A stretch of 64,000 nt of DNA, taken from contig AP031355.1 in assembly GCA_037833965.1 (NCBI GenBank), positions 6,349,501 to 6,413,500 of the forward strand, read 5' to 3'. Source of the stretch: Marchantia polymorpha subsp. ruderalis (taxonomy: Eukaryota > Streptophyta > Marchantiopsida > Marchantiales > Marchantiaceae). The notes beneath the pieces are model-generated. The model ran no database searches, was not told where the DNA came from, and saw nothing but the letters and a program-made list of their open reading frames with translations. Positions 33,501-41,835 of this stretch are shown in pieces (position 1 is the first letter of the stretch; each line of letters starts with the position of its first letter). The translations under genes and the position numbers were made by a program.

Positions 33501-33699
33501 TCTTTCTCTCTCGGCAAACTCTAATCGCCCTCAATTCCAAATCACGCGCACTCACTTCTCCCTCAATCAACAAGAAATCTCCTGTGCGACGACGTCGAGA
33601 ATGTTCCGCAGCCAGCAGATGGATGCGCGCAGCGCGCACAAGAGATTGGAATCGCGAATTCAAGAATGGGACGTTCTCCGCCGCCCGGTCGAAGGTCAT
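30559..33699 (-). CDS. U3-encoded coiled-coil protein, family A, intact (1046 codons)
   Basis: This is a second intact copy of the family A U3 protein, four codons shorter overall than the copy at 4828-7980 and nearly identical elsewhere. The N-terminal domain, the Pro/Arg/Ser middle with PVHR and PSA repeats, the acidic run, LLRYLDRK and the coiled coil with Arg-rich tail are all complete. The ATG matching the family B start lies near 33447. It sits in a solo LTR, so it has no gag or pol beside it. Expression would need a promoter outside the LTR, since the LTR TATA box lies after the ORF. Confidence 0.85.
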   Translation of the reverse strand: MTFDRAAENVPFLNSRFQSLVRAARIHLLAAEHSRRRRTGDFLLIEGEVSARDLELRAIRVCRERKKPGRCGSRMSGRANPRNAMTRPSRLRMVPLRLPQNGLRAFEERLIARKLDFLLWGWNYICANMVREWLEPQGPPSRGLRPHVDRWTVQDWAQALGRCAGMPGHLLFDSESIKVTKQEEAQFVELFKTGRSTKNGYRTRDYKDRFRRTLSAALMQLLQPHRACYITLWQVSFVECVIEGTPIHWASILHRVMRQHAFEEKGGTLNHLSPFLINFYRQRNCLTAAELEHFPPLSIDHPGKYVRENEVDTDAEESPTSTPSRRRDEGRHTPAARVPRKRRWREESEEEQHQEPSAPIRPRPLCEPYSRPKQKARRLVLPADSADTATIATEKGSASPEEHEEARTTAGATGHAATSTGERPPTGQGPPELPRAMRTDVPFAHRRASADGRASADRRTQVDVDLRLRVGRSSPPVHRRSPVHRSPVHRTPPHVPPVHRQESPPFQRRKGKEPAEEPPTRHRPSGPDPPAHHAPQFAPSAPGPSSRGDTSRERAEAAPSAGSPPIDAPSAVGPIGQGTSGVRPPAMSPSAIDVRGATPAADKAPANAPAHGPGTAPTDRSREQQRTMERSDCPQDEISMRDAQSNPAQPPSARSPSAADDGGREDAVDNQQASDGDAARVHSPSALDILATSSEAAAVPSQAAHVDDVQPHSGQSPTQSMATEILHSDDDDGGSTEEMSGAEDTEEEEEEIVGAPAAALSEQVIPLLRYLDRKVDKYADPLQPGSYIELVRRRTRTKVHTSKLLARVDQELKELKEKHACLWGQYRLNQKFYKHSEKMKDEKLDELTKEQVKVKEALISEQAQNRILSEELVRQTRLLEQCQLARQADEELIRRLQSECGELRAQRAEAESQLVILEEDRRKEADRTKVETARRVAHCLKGYAHWEVKAQEKLTLREFELRAAGLLSGDSRSRRKVAKKLDAFLSKAQDTMSALEGEVSAALQRLGLRSRAEDWQGRELVRGSRPRRRRSTGSAECSVAWFRAGV

Positions 33700-35070
33700 G
33701 GTCGGCTCTTGCTCGTGAAGAACGTCTCACTTGATGGCCGCGCCGGCTGTACGCTGGAACGGTCTTCGCTCTCACGCGCGGCTTCACGCTCCGCCGTCGT
33801 CGATTAAACTCTCACGCTCGAATTGGCGGATTTGAACTCCGCGAGCGTATTACCCTGCGGACATGGGGGCGTAGCGCCGAAGGCGAGTTTTCCGCCTTGC
33901 GCGGTACACTTGTTCGTACCGCCCCTCGGCCAATCCCCCTCTGCCTTGACGCGTGTGTCCGCATGTCGGACAAAAGTTCAACTCCTTCCTGTGCGCAGGC
34001 AGGAGCCTCGGCGGATTCTCCGCCGGCACGGAACTTCATCCTCCTCTGCACAGGCGTTCGCCTGTGCGCAGGCGAATTCCGTGCGCTACGTCGCGCTGGC
34101 GCGGAAGGCGTTGACCGTGGTCAGCCGTCTCCGTCCAGTCTGTCCGTTCCTTGTCTCTTCGTCGGCGCTTCCGCCGCCGCAACTCCGTCCGTCCAAGAGC
34201 GCATCCACCCTTCCCGTCCGCATGGTCCGTACCGATTTGATTACTCTGGCGGCTCTTCCGACGTACGCGGCGCCGCGCTGGCGCGGAAGGCGCCGTACAC
34301 TTCTACCTCACAAGGCGCATTTCTAGGGCCCAAGGCGGATTTTCCGCCGACGCCGAAGCGCCTGTGCACAGGCGAGCGCCTGTGCGTAGGCGGACTTCGC
34401 GCCTCCCCTAACCCTACTTCGCCTGTGCACAGGCGAACGCCTTCGTCCGCGCATAGGACAAAACTTGATTCCCCCTTCCGCGTAGGCGAAATTCGCGCCG
34501 GTGGCGAACTCTTTCCGCCGTAGGCGACCGCCTCCGTTTCTTCCAATAGCGATAACTCCCTAAGTCCTCATCCGTTCCAAGCGTTCTTGGGCTCGTTGGA
34601 ATCAGTGCGTCAAGCTCTTTCCAACGGGATCCTAACTTGGTCAAGGCGCCCGAGGGTTGACCTAATTATGGAGGGTTTCCCTACAGCCGCGGACGCAACC
34701 TCCGAAGGCGGGTTTTGCGCCTTGCGCCGTAGAGATCCTAACTGCAGAGCTCGCAGGGAGGGTGGTGCCTGTCCTTACTGCTGCACCCCAAATCCCAGAT
34801 TCTACAAGATCCCTCGAGAATCCCCGCGATCTTCCGGATTCACTTTGTTTTGATGTACCGAAGGCTATTTACAATGCTGCCAGGGTACAGTTTTCCAAAA
34901 ATGTTTTAATTTTCTCAAAATTGCCAAAAGTGGGGTACCACAGCATCGAGTCCAACTTCAGCCAAGCTTTCATCCAGCTTACTAAAGTTGTCTCTCTTGT
35001 TCGGTAATCTGCCATTGACTTCATCTGCTGGGCCGTATAGTCGGCGCTTGGTCCCAATCATTTCATTTCA

Positions 35071-35408
35071 TCCAGAGAAGGTTTAAGTTTTGACCTTTCA
35101 CAAATCTTACAACCATCGCAGATCATGTGTAAATTGAAAATACCTTGAAACTGCACAAAGAGTGTATTATTGGTTCAAATATGAGAGCATGTGCAGATTT
35201 ATGTTAGAAAACAAACATAACATTTCTCTTCGAAGTGAAAATTGTAAGTTTAGTGGGAACATGGACACAATATCTTCAGTGACATCATGTTTTTGTGACA
35301 CGTTCTCATCGATGCAGGAATGTACTCTAACAAATCAGATATCACTCCCTGAAATTTTCAATAAAATGTTTGTTTCTTCCAAGACAGTTGTAGATTCAAG
35401 TAGTATAT
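35071..35408. other. Host DNA between pseudogene and family C LTR
   Basis: AT-rich sequence with no recognisable gene. It may contain decayed upstream peroxidase pseudogene sequence, but I cannot align exons 1 or 2 to it. Confidence 0.4.
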
Positions 35409-36440
35409 TGTAATAACCCACCAAAGGCTAAAACTGCAGTATGGTGGTAAAAAGATCGAACTCACAGGGACAGAGGCAACACACAGAGTACAAAGTGTCA
35501 CATTTAACAGACTTTTGGAGAGTTTGAATTCTCACGCGACTGTCACTCCCAGAAATATTGCAGTGCTCAACTCGGAGGCCGCTCGGAGTATGCTCGACTC
35601 GGAGGTCATTCGGAGGATGCTCGACTCGGAGGTCACTCGGAGGATGCACAGTGCAGCGTAAGTCACTCAATACACACACACACACACACCTGAAACTGGA
35701 GAAGCACAACTCGGAGGTCGGTCAGGACCTCCGCTTAGGATTTCAGGGGGAAAGTCTCTCAAAAGTACACTCAGAGGCTCTGCAGGTAGTGACTCCTACT
35801 CCGGCTTTTACAACCCTCCCGCTAGTTTCTGCTAGCGTAGGGAACCCGGTTTGGACTTCCCACTTCGGAACGAAGCCACTCATACGCGGTGGACGTCACC
35901 CTCGCACTAAGCGCAGAGAGTACAGGCCCGACTGAGAACTCAACTGAGACACAATCCAGTAACACACACACACCACAACAGTCTATTGAAGAGTTTGAAT
36001 TCTTAGGCACTTGTCATTCCCAGAATTTCTACAGAGGTGTGCCCTGAGGGTGCCTTCTGCAGCGTAACCTGAATTGATAACCAAGGTTTACACAAAGTAA
36101 CAAAACTTCACTTTGGCATTCAGGGGAAACGTCCCGTAGGAGTACAATCAGGATAAGTCACTCGAAGGAGTAAGGAGGAACTGCTCAAGTATCTAACTCG
36201 CAACCGGCTCTGAGCATCGGCAATCACCCGCAGGCGTAGATCCGCACTACTCAAGTCTCTAACCGGTATACTAGCTCTGAACATTCAGCCGAAGGCCTTC
36301 AGCTACAAAATGCGGTACCTTCACTAAGTTGTAGCTCCTCTACGTGGTGCCAGGACTAAACGCACAAACACGCCGAGAAAGTGAGTTCCTGATCTGCACT
36401 TGCGAAACTGGAAGAATCCCAAGGCAAAACGCCTTGAACT

Positions 36441-36448
36441 ACTTTATA
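36441..36448 (-). promoter_or_regulatory. LTR TATA box, family C (reverse)
   Basis: ACTTTATA on the + strand is the reverse of the B-type TATAAAGT, with the CAAGGC/GCCTTG hairpin next to it. It marks the U3/R region of the family C LTR. Confidence 0.65.
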
Positions 36449-36764
36449 CCCTCTAAGGTCCTAACTAACACTACGCTACCCGCTAGGGTGCGAGCCGCAA
36501 CAGATCCTACACCTGAGGAGTCGGCGGCTGCCTTCCCCTCTAACTTACAACCTAAATCTAACCCTAACCCTAAATCTGAATCCTAAGCCTACTGTACAGA
36601 GCCGCCAGTGTCTTCACATCCCAGATCTGAGGCTGAATATTTGCAAGCATGCGTGGCCGACTAAGATCAACGGCCCGACCAAATTTCAGATCCATCCGAC
36701 CATCCATCGCAAAGATATAGACTCCGCAAGATCTCTGAACCGCATCCAGTTCGCCGACTGCGAG

Positions 36765-36846
36765 TTTGCCGACTTGAAGTTCGCCGACCTCGAGTTCGCC
36801 AACCTCAAGTTTGCCGACTCCGAGTTCTCCAATCTCGAGTTCGCCG
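36765..36846 (+). repeat. 15-bp minisatellite in family C U3, left part
   Basis: Units of the form TTCGCCGACCTCGAG are repeated about five times with changes. This tract is separated by element 2 from a longer one at 52710-52886. Confidence 0.75.
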
Positions 36847-38240
36847 AAGGCGTTTGTGGTAACACGCTTTTTGTTTTTTTTGCAGAATTTAAACAATTTT
36901 AGAAAACTAGTACCAAAGCAGTGTTTGTAGCTAGAGAAGGGTACGCTAAATAGAGTGGATTGATGAGATCGTCACGAGGGCACAAAGACTCACGTAGTCG
37001 GATGTACCAACGCCAACGTCTTCGGCGCCTTCGGCAAAAGCTCCTTTTTAAGGTGTCTCTACTCACGCGCCTCTAGCGTATAAGGAAGCTACGCTTCCGG
37101 CGCAGACACCTCAGGAGGAGGTTTTGCTAAAGACGTCAGGAGAAGGGCCCGGACCTCTAAAGGCATCCGACCATGAGTGCGCCTTCGGCGAAGCGCCGCT
37201 AGCGCGGAAAGGGAAAACCTTCATAACAATCGGGATACACGGTAGATCCAGTTGGTTGAAGTTGCATTAGAAAGAGCTCGGGACGCTCGTTCTAACGAGT
37301 CCAAGAGCGCCGGAGATGGATCAGGAATGGAGAAGTTATGAGCGTCGGAAAACTCGTAGCCGGACATGCGCCGTTCGCGCTAGGGTTCACAGCCGGAAAG
37401 GATTCACGTACGCCCTCGGCGATGCGCCTTCGGCGGAATCACGCGCTCACAGGAGGAAACCAACTCAGAGTCGGAAGCGCCCTTGGCGGCTGTTCATGGA
37501 AGGAAAGCGCCGGTCGGATGTACGCCTCCGACGTGGCGCTGACGGCCGGATGCGCTGGCATGAGTTGCGCTGACGGCCGGATGCGCTGGCATGAGTTGCG
37601 CTGACGGATATGCGCTGGCAGCAACGGACGAGGCATAAAGGACAAAATAGGCGGTACGACTGCGCGCCGGCGTAATTCGCTCCGGCTGGATGTGCGCCTC
37701 CATCAAGGCGCCGACGGATAATGAACGCACCAGCGGCGACACGCCTCCGGAGAAGGGCGGGTTAGGAAAAGACAACAGGGCCGACGTATACCCTGCAGCG
37801 GACTCGAGTCCGGAAGGTGGCGGCGGCGGGAGAATTCAACGTTGAAGCATGCGGATGCGCGCAATGCGGAGACGTGAATTCGCGCATGCAAAGGGCGAAC
37901 CGTTAAGCCGTATAGCCGGCTGCGTACGTTGCAACCAGTAAGAACGTTGGACGTTCTTGAAATCGGAGAAGAAAAGACTGCGCTCCAGTCTCATTCCCTC
38001 ATTCTTGACTTTGCAATTTCCAGTTCCAAGATTACGCGCAAGGGCGGAGCAACCTGCAGTGAGAGTAGAGAGTGCGGAGACGAGTTGCGCAAGGATCTTG
38101 GCGGACCTTGAAAGAATTGTGAGTAGCGATCTTGAACGAGCGCAGAGAGAGTGAGCAGTCAGTGCTTGAGTGGCCGACGCGCAGTGGCGATTGTGAGAGA
38201 GTGAGCGAAAGGGAGAACGTTTGTGTGTGCAGGCAACGCA

Positions 38241-40796
38241 ATGTCGAAGGTTCCCCAACTGCGAGTGTCTCCACTCAGGGTGCCGCAGATCGGTCTACGC
38301 GCATTTCAAGATGTGCTGACGAGGCTGAAGCTCGATTTTCTCCTCTGGGGGTGGAATTGGACGTGTCCGGAGATGGTGCGCGAGTATCTGCAAGAGAGAC
38401 ACAAGCCTTCCCGCGGATTTCGCCCACACCCAGAGAGATGGGAAATTTGCAATTGGGCGCAGGTGTTGGGCAGGTGTGCCGGCGAGGAAGGGGATCTCCT
38501 CTTCGAGGCCGACAGCGTGAAAGTGTCCCAGGAGGAAGAAGTCTCTTACAATGAGCTCTTCAAGGTGGCTAGACATCCCAAGAACGGTTTCCGGACTCGG
38601 GATTACAAGGATCGATTGCGGAGAAATGTCGCGACAGCATTGCTGCAGATATTGCAGCCGACCAAGACCGCTTACATGCATGGTTGGCAGGTAGAGTTCG
38701 TGGAGCTAGTTTTGTCAGGAGCTCCGGTGCATTGGGCACGGCTCCTGTGGAAGGTGACGCGCCAACATGCGCAAGAAGAGAGGGGAGGAACGCTCAATCA
38801 TCTATCGCCTTACTTAATCGTGTTTTACCGGGCGATGGGATGTTTGACGAATGCTGAGAAAACTCGGTTTCCGCAGCTGAGCCGGTCTTATCCAGGTAGA
38901 TATTCGAGGGAGGCCGAAGTAGACACGGATCCGGACGAGGAACCTGCCAGTACGCCTCCGGCTCCGGCTCCAGCCAGAGCAGCAGAAGAACGTCGAAGTG
39001 AGCGCATTCCGCGCAAGCGGAAGTGGGATGAGAGACCTGAGGACAGGCAGCCGGAAGTACCAGCTGCGCCGACTCGTGGTCGGCCCACCCCCGAGCCTCA
39101 TAGTCGACCAAAACAGAGGGCACGCAGAATGCCAACTGTTACTGAAGAGATCAGGCGAACTCCGACCCGGCGGAATCTCACACAGGAAGAGATAATTGCT
39201 CAGGTCCTAGGCAAGACGGCAGAAACCTCTGCACAGAAGGCACCACGGCCTTCGGGAGGAGATGGACGGACTGACAGCCGGCCGACTGCGAGTCGGATGA
39301 CTGAAGGTCGACAGACGGAAGGAAGGCCAACCGAATGGCGCGTTGAACCGGACAGCAGGCCGGAAGCGGAAGAGAGTTTGGCTGACGAGCCAACAATCCT
39401 CAGAGGGTCGTCTTCGGCGGAAGGCACTTCTGGAAGAACGCCCCCAACAAGCAGGCCAAGTGGAGTCAAGACGCGCAGGGTGTATCCGACTCCCAGTCGG
39501 ATAACTGCTGGTCGGCCGACTGCGAGTCGGACAACAGAGAGTCAGCCGGATTCGCCGACTGCGAGACGGATGGAGCCAACGACCAGTGTGCGGACGCCTT
39601 CGGCGGACGCACCTTCAGCAAGGATACCTTCCGCGCAGATTGCGCCGGAAGGACAGGCAGCAGAAGCGGGCAGTGCGAGAGTGACAAAAGTCACTGCGGC
39701 GTCGACCCCTTCACAAACCGAAGATCGAGCCGGAACAGGGGCTCAAGCAGTGGGATCTCCCACTGCCCTGGATATTTTAGCAGGCAGTGGAGCAGCAGTC
39801 GCAGCAGAAGCTGCTGCGCGCCACAGTTCCAGGGAGTCGCCAAGGGATTCGGTGGCGACTGAAATCCTCGCGACTGAGGATGAGACGAGCTCGGAAGAGC
39901 AAGAAGAGGATTCGGTGCAGAAAACGCCAACAGGGGTGCTGTGCGAACAGATAGTTCCACTCCTGCGATATCTGGATCGCAAGACATCCAAATACGCAAG
40001 TGCCTTAAAACCGCAGTCTTATGTGGAGACAATCAGGCGAAGGACGAGGAGCAAGGTGGCAAGGTGGGCCTCTAGGTGCGGAGTATATGTGGATAGGAAC
40101 ACCGCCCTCCGACAACACCTGGCGGTCACCCAGAAGCTGTACCAAGCCTTGCAGCAGCAGAAGGAGGATGCGGCGACGAAGAGTCAGGCGGAGGCCGAAC
40201 TAATACGGGCAAAGATCGAGTCGGAACTGCAGGAGGAGCGGAGACAGAACGAAGTCCTAGCAGCCGAGCTTGCGCGCCAGACGCGCGCCTTAGAGGAAAG
40301 TCAAAGAGCCCGCAAGGAGGATGAAGAGTTGTTGTGCCACTTGCAAACCGAGTGCTCGGATTTGAGGACACAACGTGCGGATTTAGAAATGCAGCTGGCA
40401 GAGGTGGAGAGCAGCTGCAGGGCACGAGGAGAGTTGGCGGCACGGGTGACTCGTTGTCTAAACGGATACACCCATTGGGAGGTGGCAGCTCAAGAGAGGG
40501 TTACACTCCGGGAGTTCGAGCTTCGGGCGGCGGCATTGACGGAAGGTGACAGTCGGAGTCGGCGGCGAGTGGCGAGAAAATTAGAAACTTTCTTGTCGGG
40601 TGCGCGCGACACTATGGAGCACTTGCAGTCGGAAGTCACTGCAGCGCTCCGACGCCTGGGGTTACGCAGCCGGTCGGAAGACTGGCAGGGTAGAGATAGT
40701 ACGCGGAGTAGTCCGGCGCGCAGGAGGCGCAGCACCGGATCTGCTGAGTGCAGTAGAGTAGTTTGGTTTCGCGCAGATGCTGCGAGTGGTAGATAG
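38241..40796 (+). CDS. U3-encoded coiled-coil protein, family B, 5' LTR copy (851 aa)
   Basis: The start is ATG 38241 (MSKVPQLRVSPL), chosen because it aligns with the family A start at 5080; the frame is open a little upstream. The N-terminal domain (residues about 1-235) matches family A at about 60% by eye: KLDFLLWGWN, VLGRCAG, RTRDYKDRLRR, GGTLNHLSPYLI. The middle is low complexity with TASR, TESR and PTR repeats from another palindrome. It then has ATEIL, LLRYLDRK and a coiled coil rich in Glu, Arg, Leu and Gln, and ends in an Arg-rich tail. The function is unknown. From the element's own promoter this 5' copy would not be transcribed, since the TATA box follows it. Confidence 0.85.
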   Translation: MSKVPQLRVSPLRVPQIGLRAFQDVLTRLKLDFLLWGWNWTCPEMVREYLQERHKPSRGFRPHPERWEICNWAQVLGRCAGEEGDLLFEADSVKVSQEEEVSYNELFKVARHPKNGFRTRDYKDRLRRNVATALLQILQPTKTAYMHGWQVEFVELVLSGAPVHWARLLWKVTRQHAQEERGGTLNHLSPYLIVFYRAMGCLTNAEKTRFPQLSRSYPGRYSREAEVDTDPDEEPASTPPAPAPARAAEERRSERIPRKRKWDERPEDRQPEVPAAPTRGRPTPEPHSRPKQRARRMPTVTEEIRRTPTRRNLTQEEIIAQVLGKTAETSAQKAPRPSGGDGRTDSRPTASRMTEGRQTEGRPTEWRVEPDSRPEAEESLADEPTILRGSSSAEGTSGRTPPTSRPSGVKTRRVYPTPSRITAGRPTASRTTESQPDSPTARRMEPTTSVRTPSADAPSARIPSAQIAPEGQAAEAGSARVTKVTAASTPSQTEDRAGTGAQAVGSPTALDILAGSGAAVAAEAAARHSSRESPRDSVATEILATEDETSSEEQEEDSVQKTPTGVLCEQIVPLLRYLDRKTSKYASALKPQSYVETIRRRTRSKVARWASRCGVYVDRNTALRQHLAVTQKLYQALQQQKEDAATKSQAEAELIRAKIESELQEERRQNEVLAAELARQTRALEESQRARKEDEELLCHLQTECSDLRTQRADLEMQLAEVESSCRARGELAARVTRCLNGYTHWEVAAQERVTLREFELRAAALTEGDSRSRRRVARKLETFLSGARDTMEHLQSEVTAALRRLGLRSRSEDWQGRDSTRSSPARRRRSTGSAECSRVVWFRADAASGR

Positions 40797-40829
40797 GATA
40801 GCGTAGTGCTAGTTAGGATCTTTTGAGAG

Positions 40830-40837
40830 TATAAAGT
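40830..40837 (+). promoter_or_regulatory. LTR TATA box of element 2, 5' LTR
   Basis: TATAAAGT, 34 bp after the U3 ORF stop, with the hairpin CAAGGC, GTTTT, GCCTTG about 12 bp further on. It should start the genomic RNA that encodes Gag-Pro-Pol. Confidence 0.75.
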
Positions 40838-41774
40838 AGATCAAGGCGTTTTGCCTTGGGACTCTTCCAGTTTCGGAAGTGCAGATCAGGAACTCACTTT
40901 CTTGGCGTGTTTGTGCATTTTGGTCCTGGCACCACGTAGAGAAGCTGCAGCATAGCGAAGTTACCGTATGTTGTAGTTGAAGGCCTTCGGCTGAATGTTC
41001 AGAGCTAGTACCCGGTTAGAGACTTGAGTAGTGCGGATCTGCACCTGCGGGTGATTTCTGATACTCAGAGCCGGCTGCGAGTTAGATACTTGAACAGTTC
41101 CCCCTTACTCCTTCGAGTGACATATCCTGATTGTACTCCTACGGGAAGTTTCCCCTGAATGCCAATGTGAAGTTTCATTACTTCGTGTAAACCTTGGTTT
41201 GTAATTCAGGTTGTGTGTGTGTTACTGGATCGTGTTTTCAGTAAGTTCTCAGTCGGGTCTGCACTCCCTGCGTTTTGTGTGATAGTCGAGGGTGACGTCC
41301 ACGGCGTACGTAGAGGCTTCGTTCCGAAGTGAGAAGTCCAGTCCGGGTACCCCCGCTAGTTCCTGGCGGAAGGGCAGTAAAAGCCGGAGTGGGAGGCACT
41401 TCCTGCAGAACCTCTGAGTGAACTTGCGAGACACTTTCCTCCTGAAATCCGAAGCGGAGGTCCTGACCGACCTCCGAGTTGTGCTTTTTGCCAGTTTCAG
41501 GTGTGTGTGTGTGTGTTGAGTGACCAAGCTGTACCGTGCATCCTCCGAGCATCCTCCGAGTTGAGATCCTCCTCCGAGTCGAGCCTCCGAGTCGAGCACT
41601 GCAGTATTTCTGGGAGTGACAGTCGCCTAGAATTCAAACTCTACCAAAAGTCTGTTAAATGTGACACTTTTACTCTGTGTGTTGCCTCTGTCCCTGTGGG
41701 TTCGATCTTTTTACCACCATACTGCAGTTTTAGCCTTTGGTGGGTTATTACATAAGGAGCCGACAACTTCTTTT

Positions 41775-41792
41775 TGGCGCCGCTGCCGGGGA
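41775..41792 (+). other. Primer-binding site of element 2, tRNA-Asp type
   Basis: TGGCGCCGCTGCCGGGGA begins 22 bp after the 5' LTR. It is identical to the site in element 1 and matches the plant tRNA-Asp 3' end with one mismatch. Confidence 0.85.
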
Positions 41793-41835
41793 CAGTGCGT
41801 CAACACCAGAACCCTTGAGCAGCAATGCTCGGTGA

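Larger units (their letters stand above)
29551..34942 (-). mobile_element. Solo LTR, family A, reverse, in the peroxidase pseudogene
   Basis: This 5392-bp LTR starts TGTAATAACC and ends GGTACCACA on the + strand. The target duplication is GCATC (29546-29550 and 34943-34947). No internal region is present. It carries an intact U3 ORF (30559-33699). It is close in sequence to the solo LTR at 19204-24592. Confidence 0.97.
28997..35070 (-). pseudogene. Class III peroxidase pseudogene split by a solo LTR
   Basis: The minus strand of about 35070-34943 encodes GPADEVNGRLPNKRDNF and LAEVGLD, which matches exon 3 of the peroxidase at 25591. Across the solo LTR the frame goes on in 29550-29510 as AKDTIFF. 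Exon 4 remains follow at about 29500-28997: GAFFER-like, TDPSMDPKF, EMLKADCPENTPVGFE, VQDPNTFLLGIATAMI, then TAG where the intact gene has Lys, then MGNIPSSDPHGWRKLC. There are several frameshifts and stops. Exons 1 and 2 are not found. Unlike the intact gene, this copy keeps the last Cys. The target duplication GCATC lies within the GLDA codons. Confidence 0.8.
36855..41752 (+). repeat. 5' LTR of element 2 (family B)
   Basis: This 4898-bp LTR begins TGTGGTAACACG and ends GGGTTATTACA. U3 runs to the TATA box at 40830 and contains the U3 ORF. R-U5 follows, with a GT microsatellite near 41500. A 31-bp direct duplication near 37550-37612 (GACGGCCGGATGCGCTGG units) is absent from the B part of the element 1 LTR. 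Confidence 0.97.

Noticed and set aside
36551..36582. Telomere-like repeat
   Set aside because: Only two or three TTAGGG/TTTAGGG-like units occur, inside an LTR, so this is not a telomeric tract.
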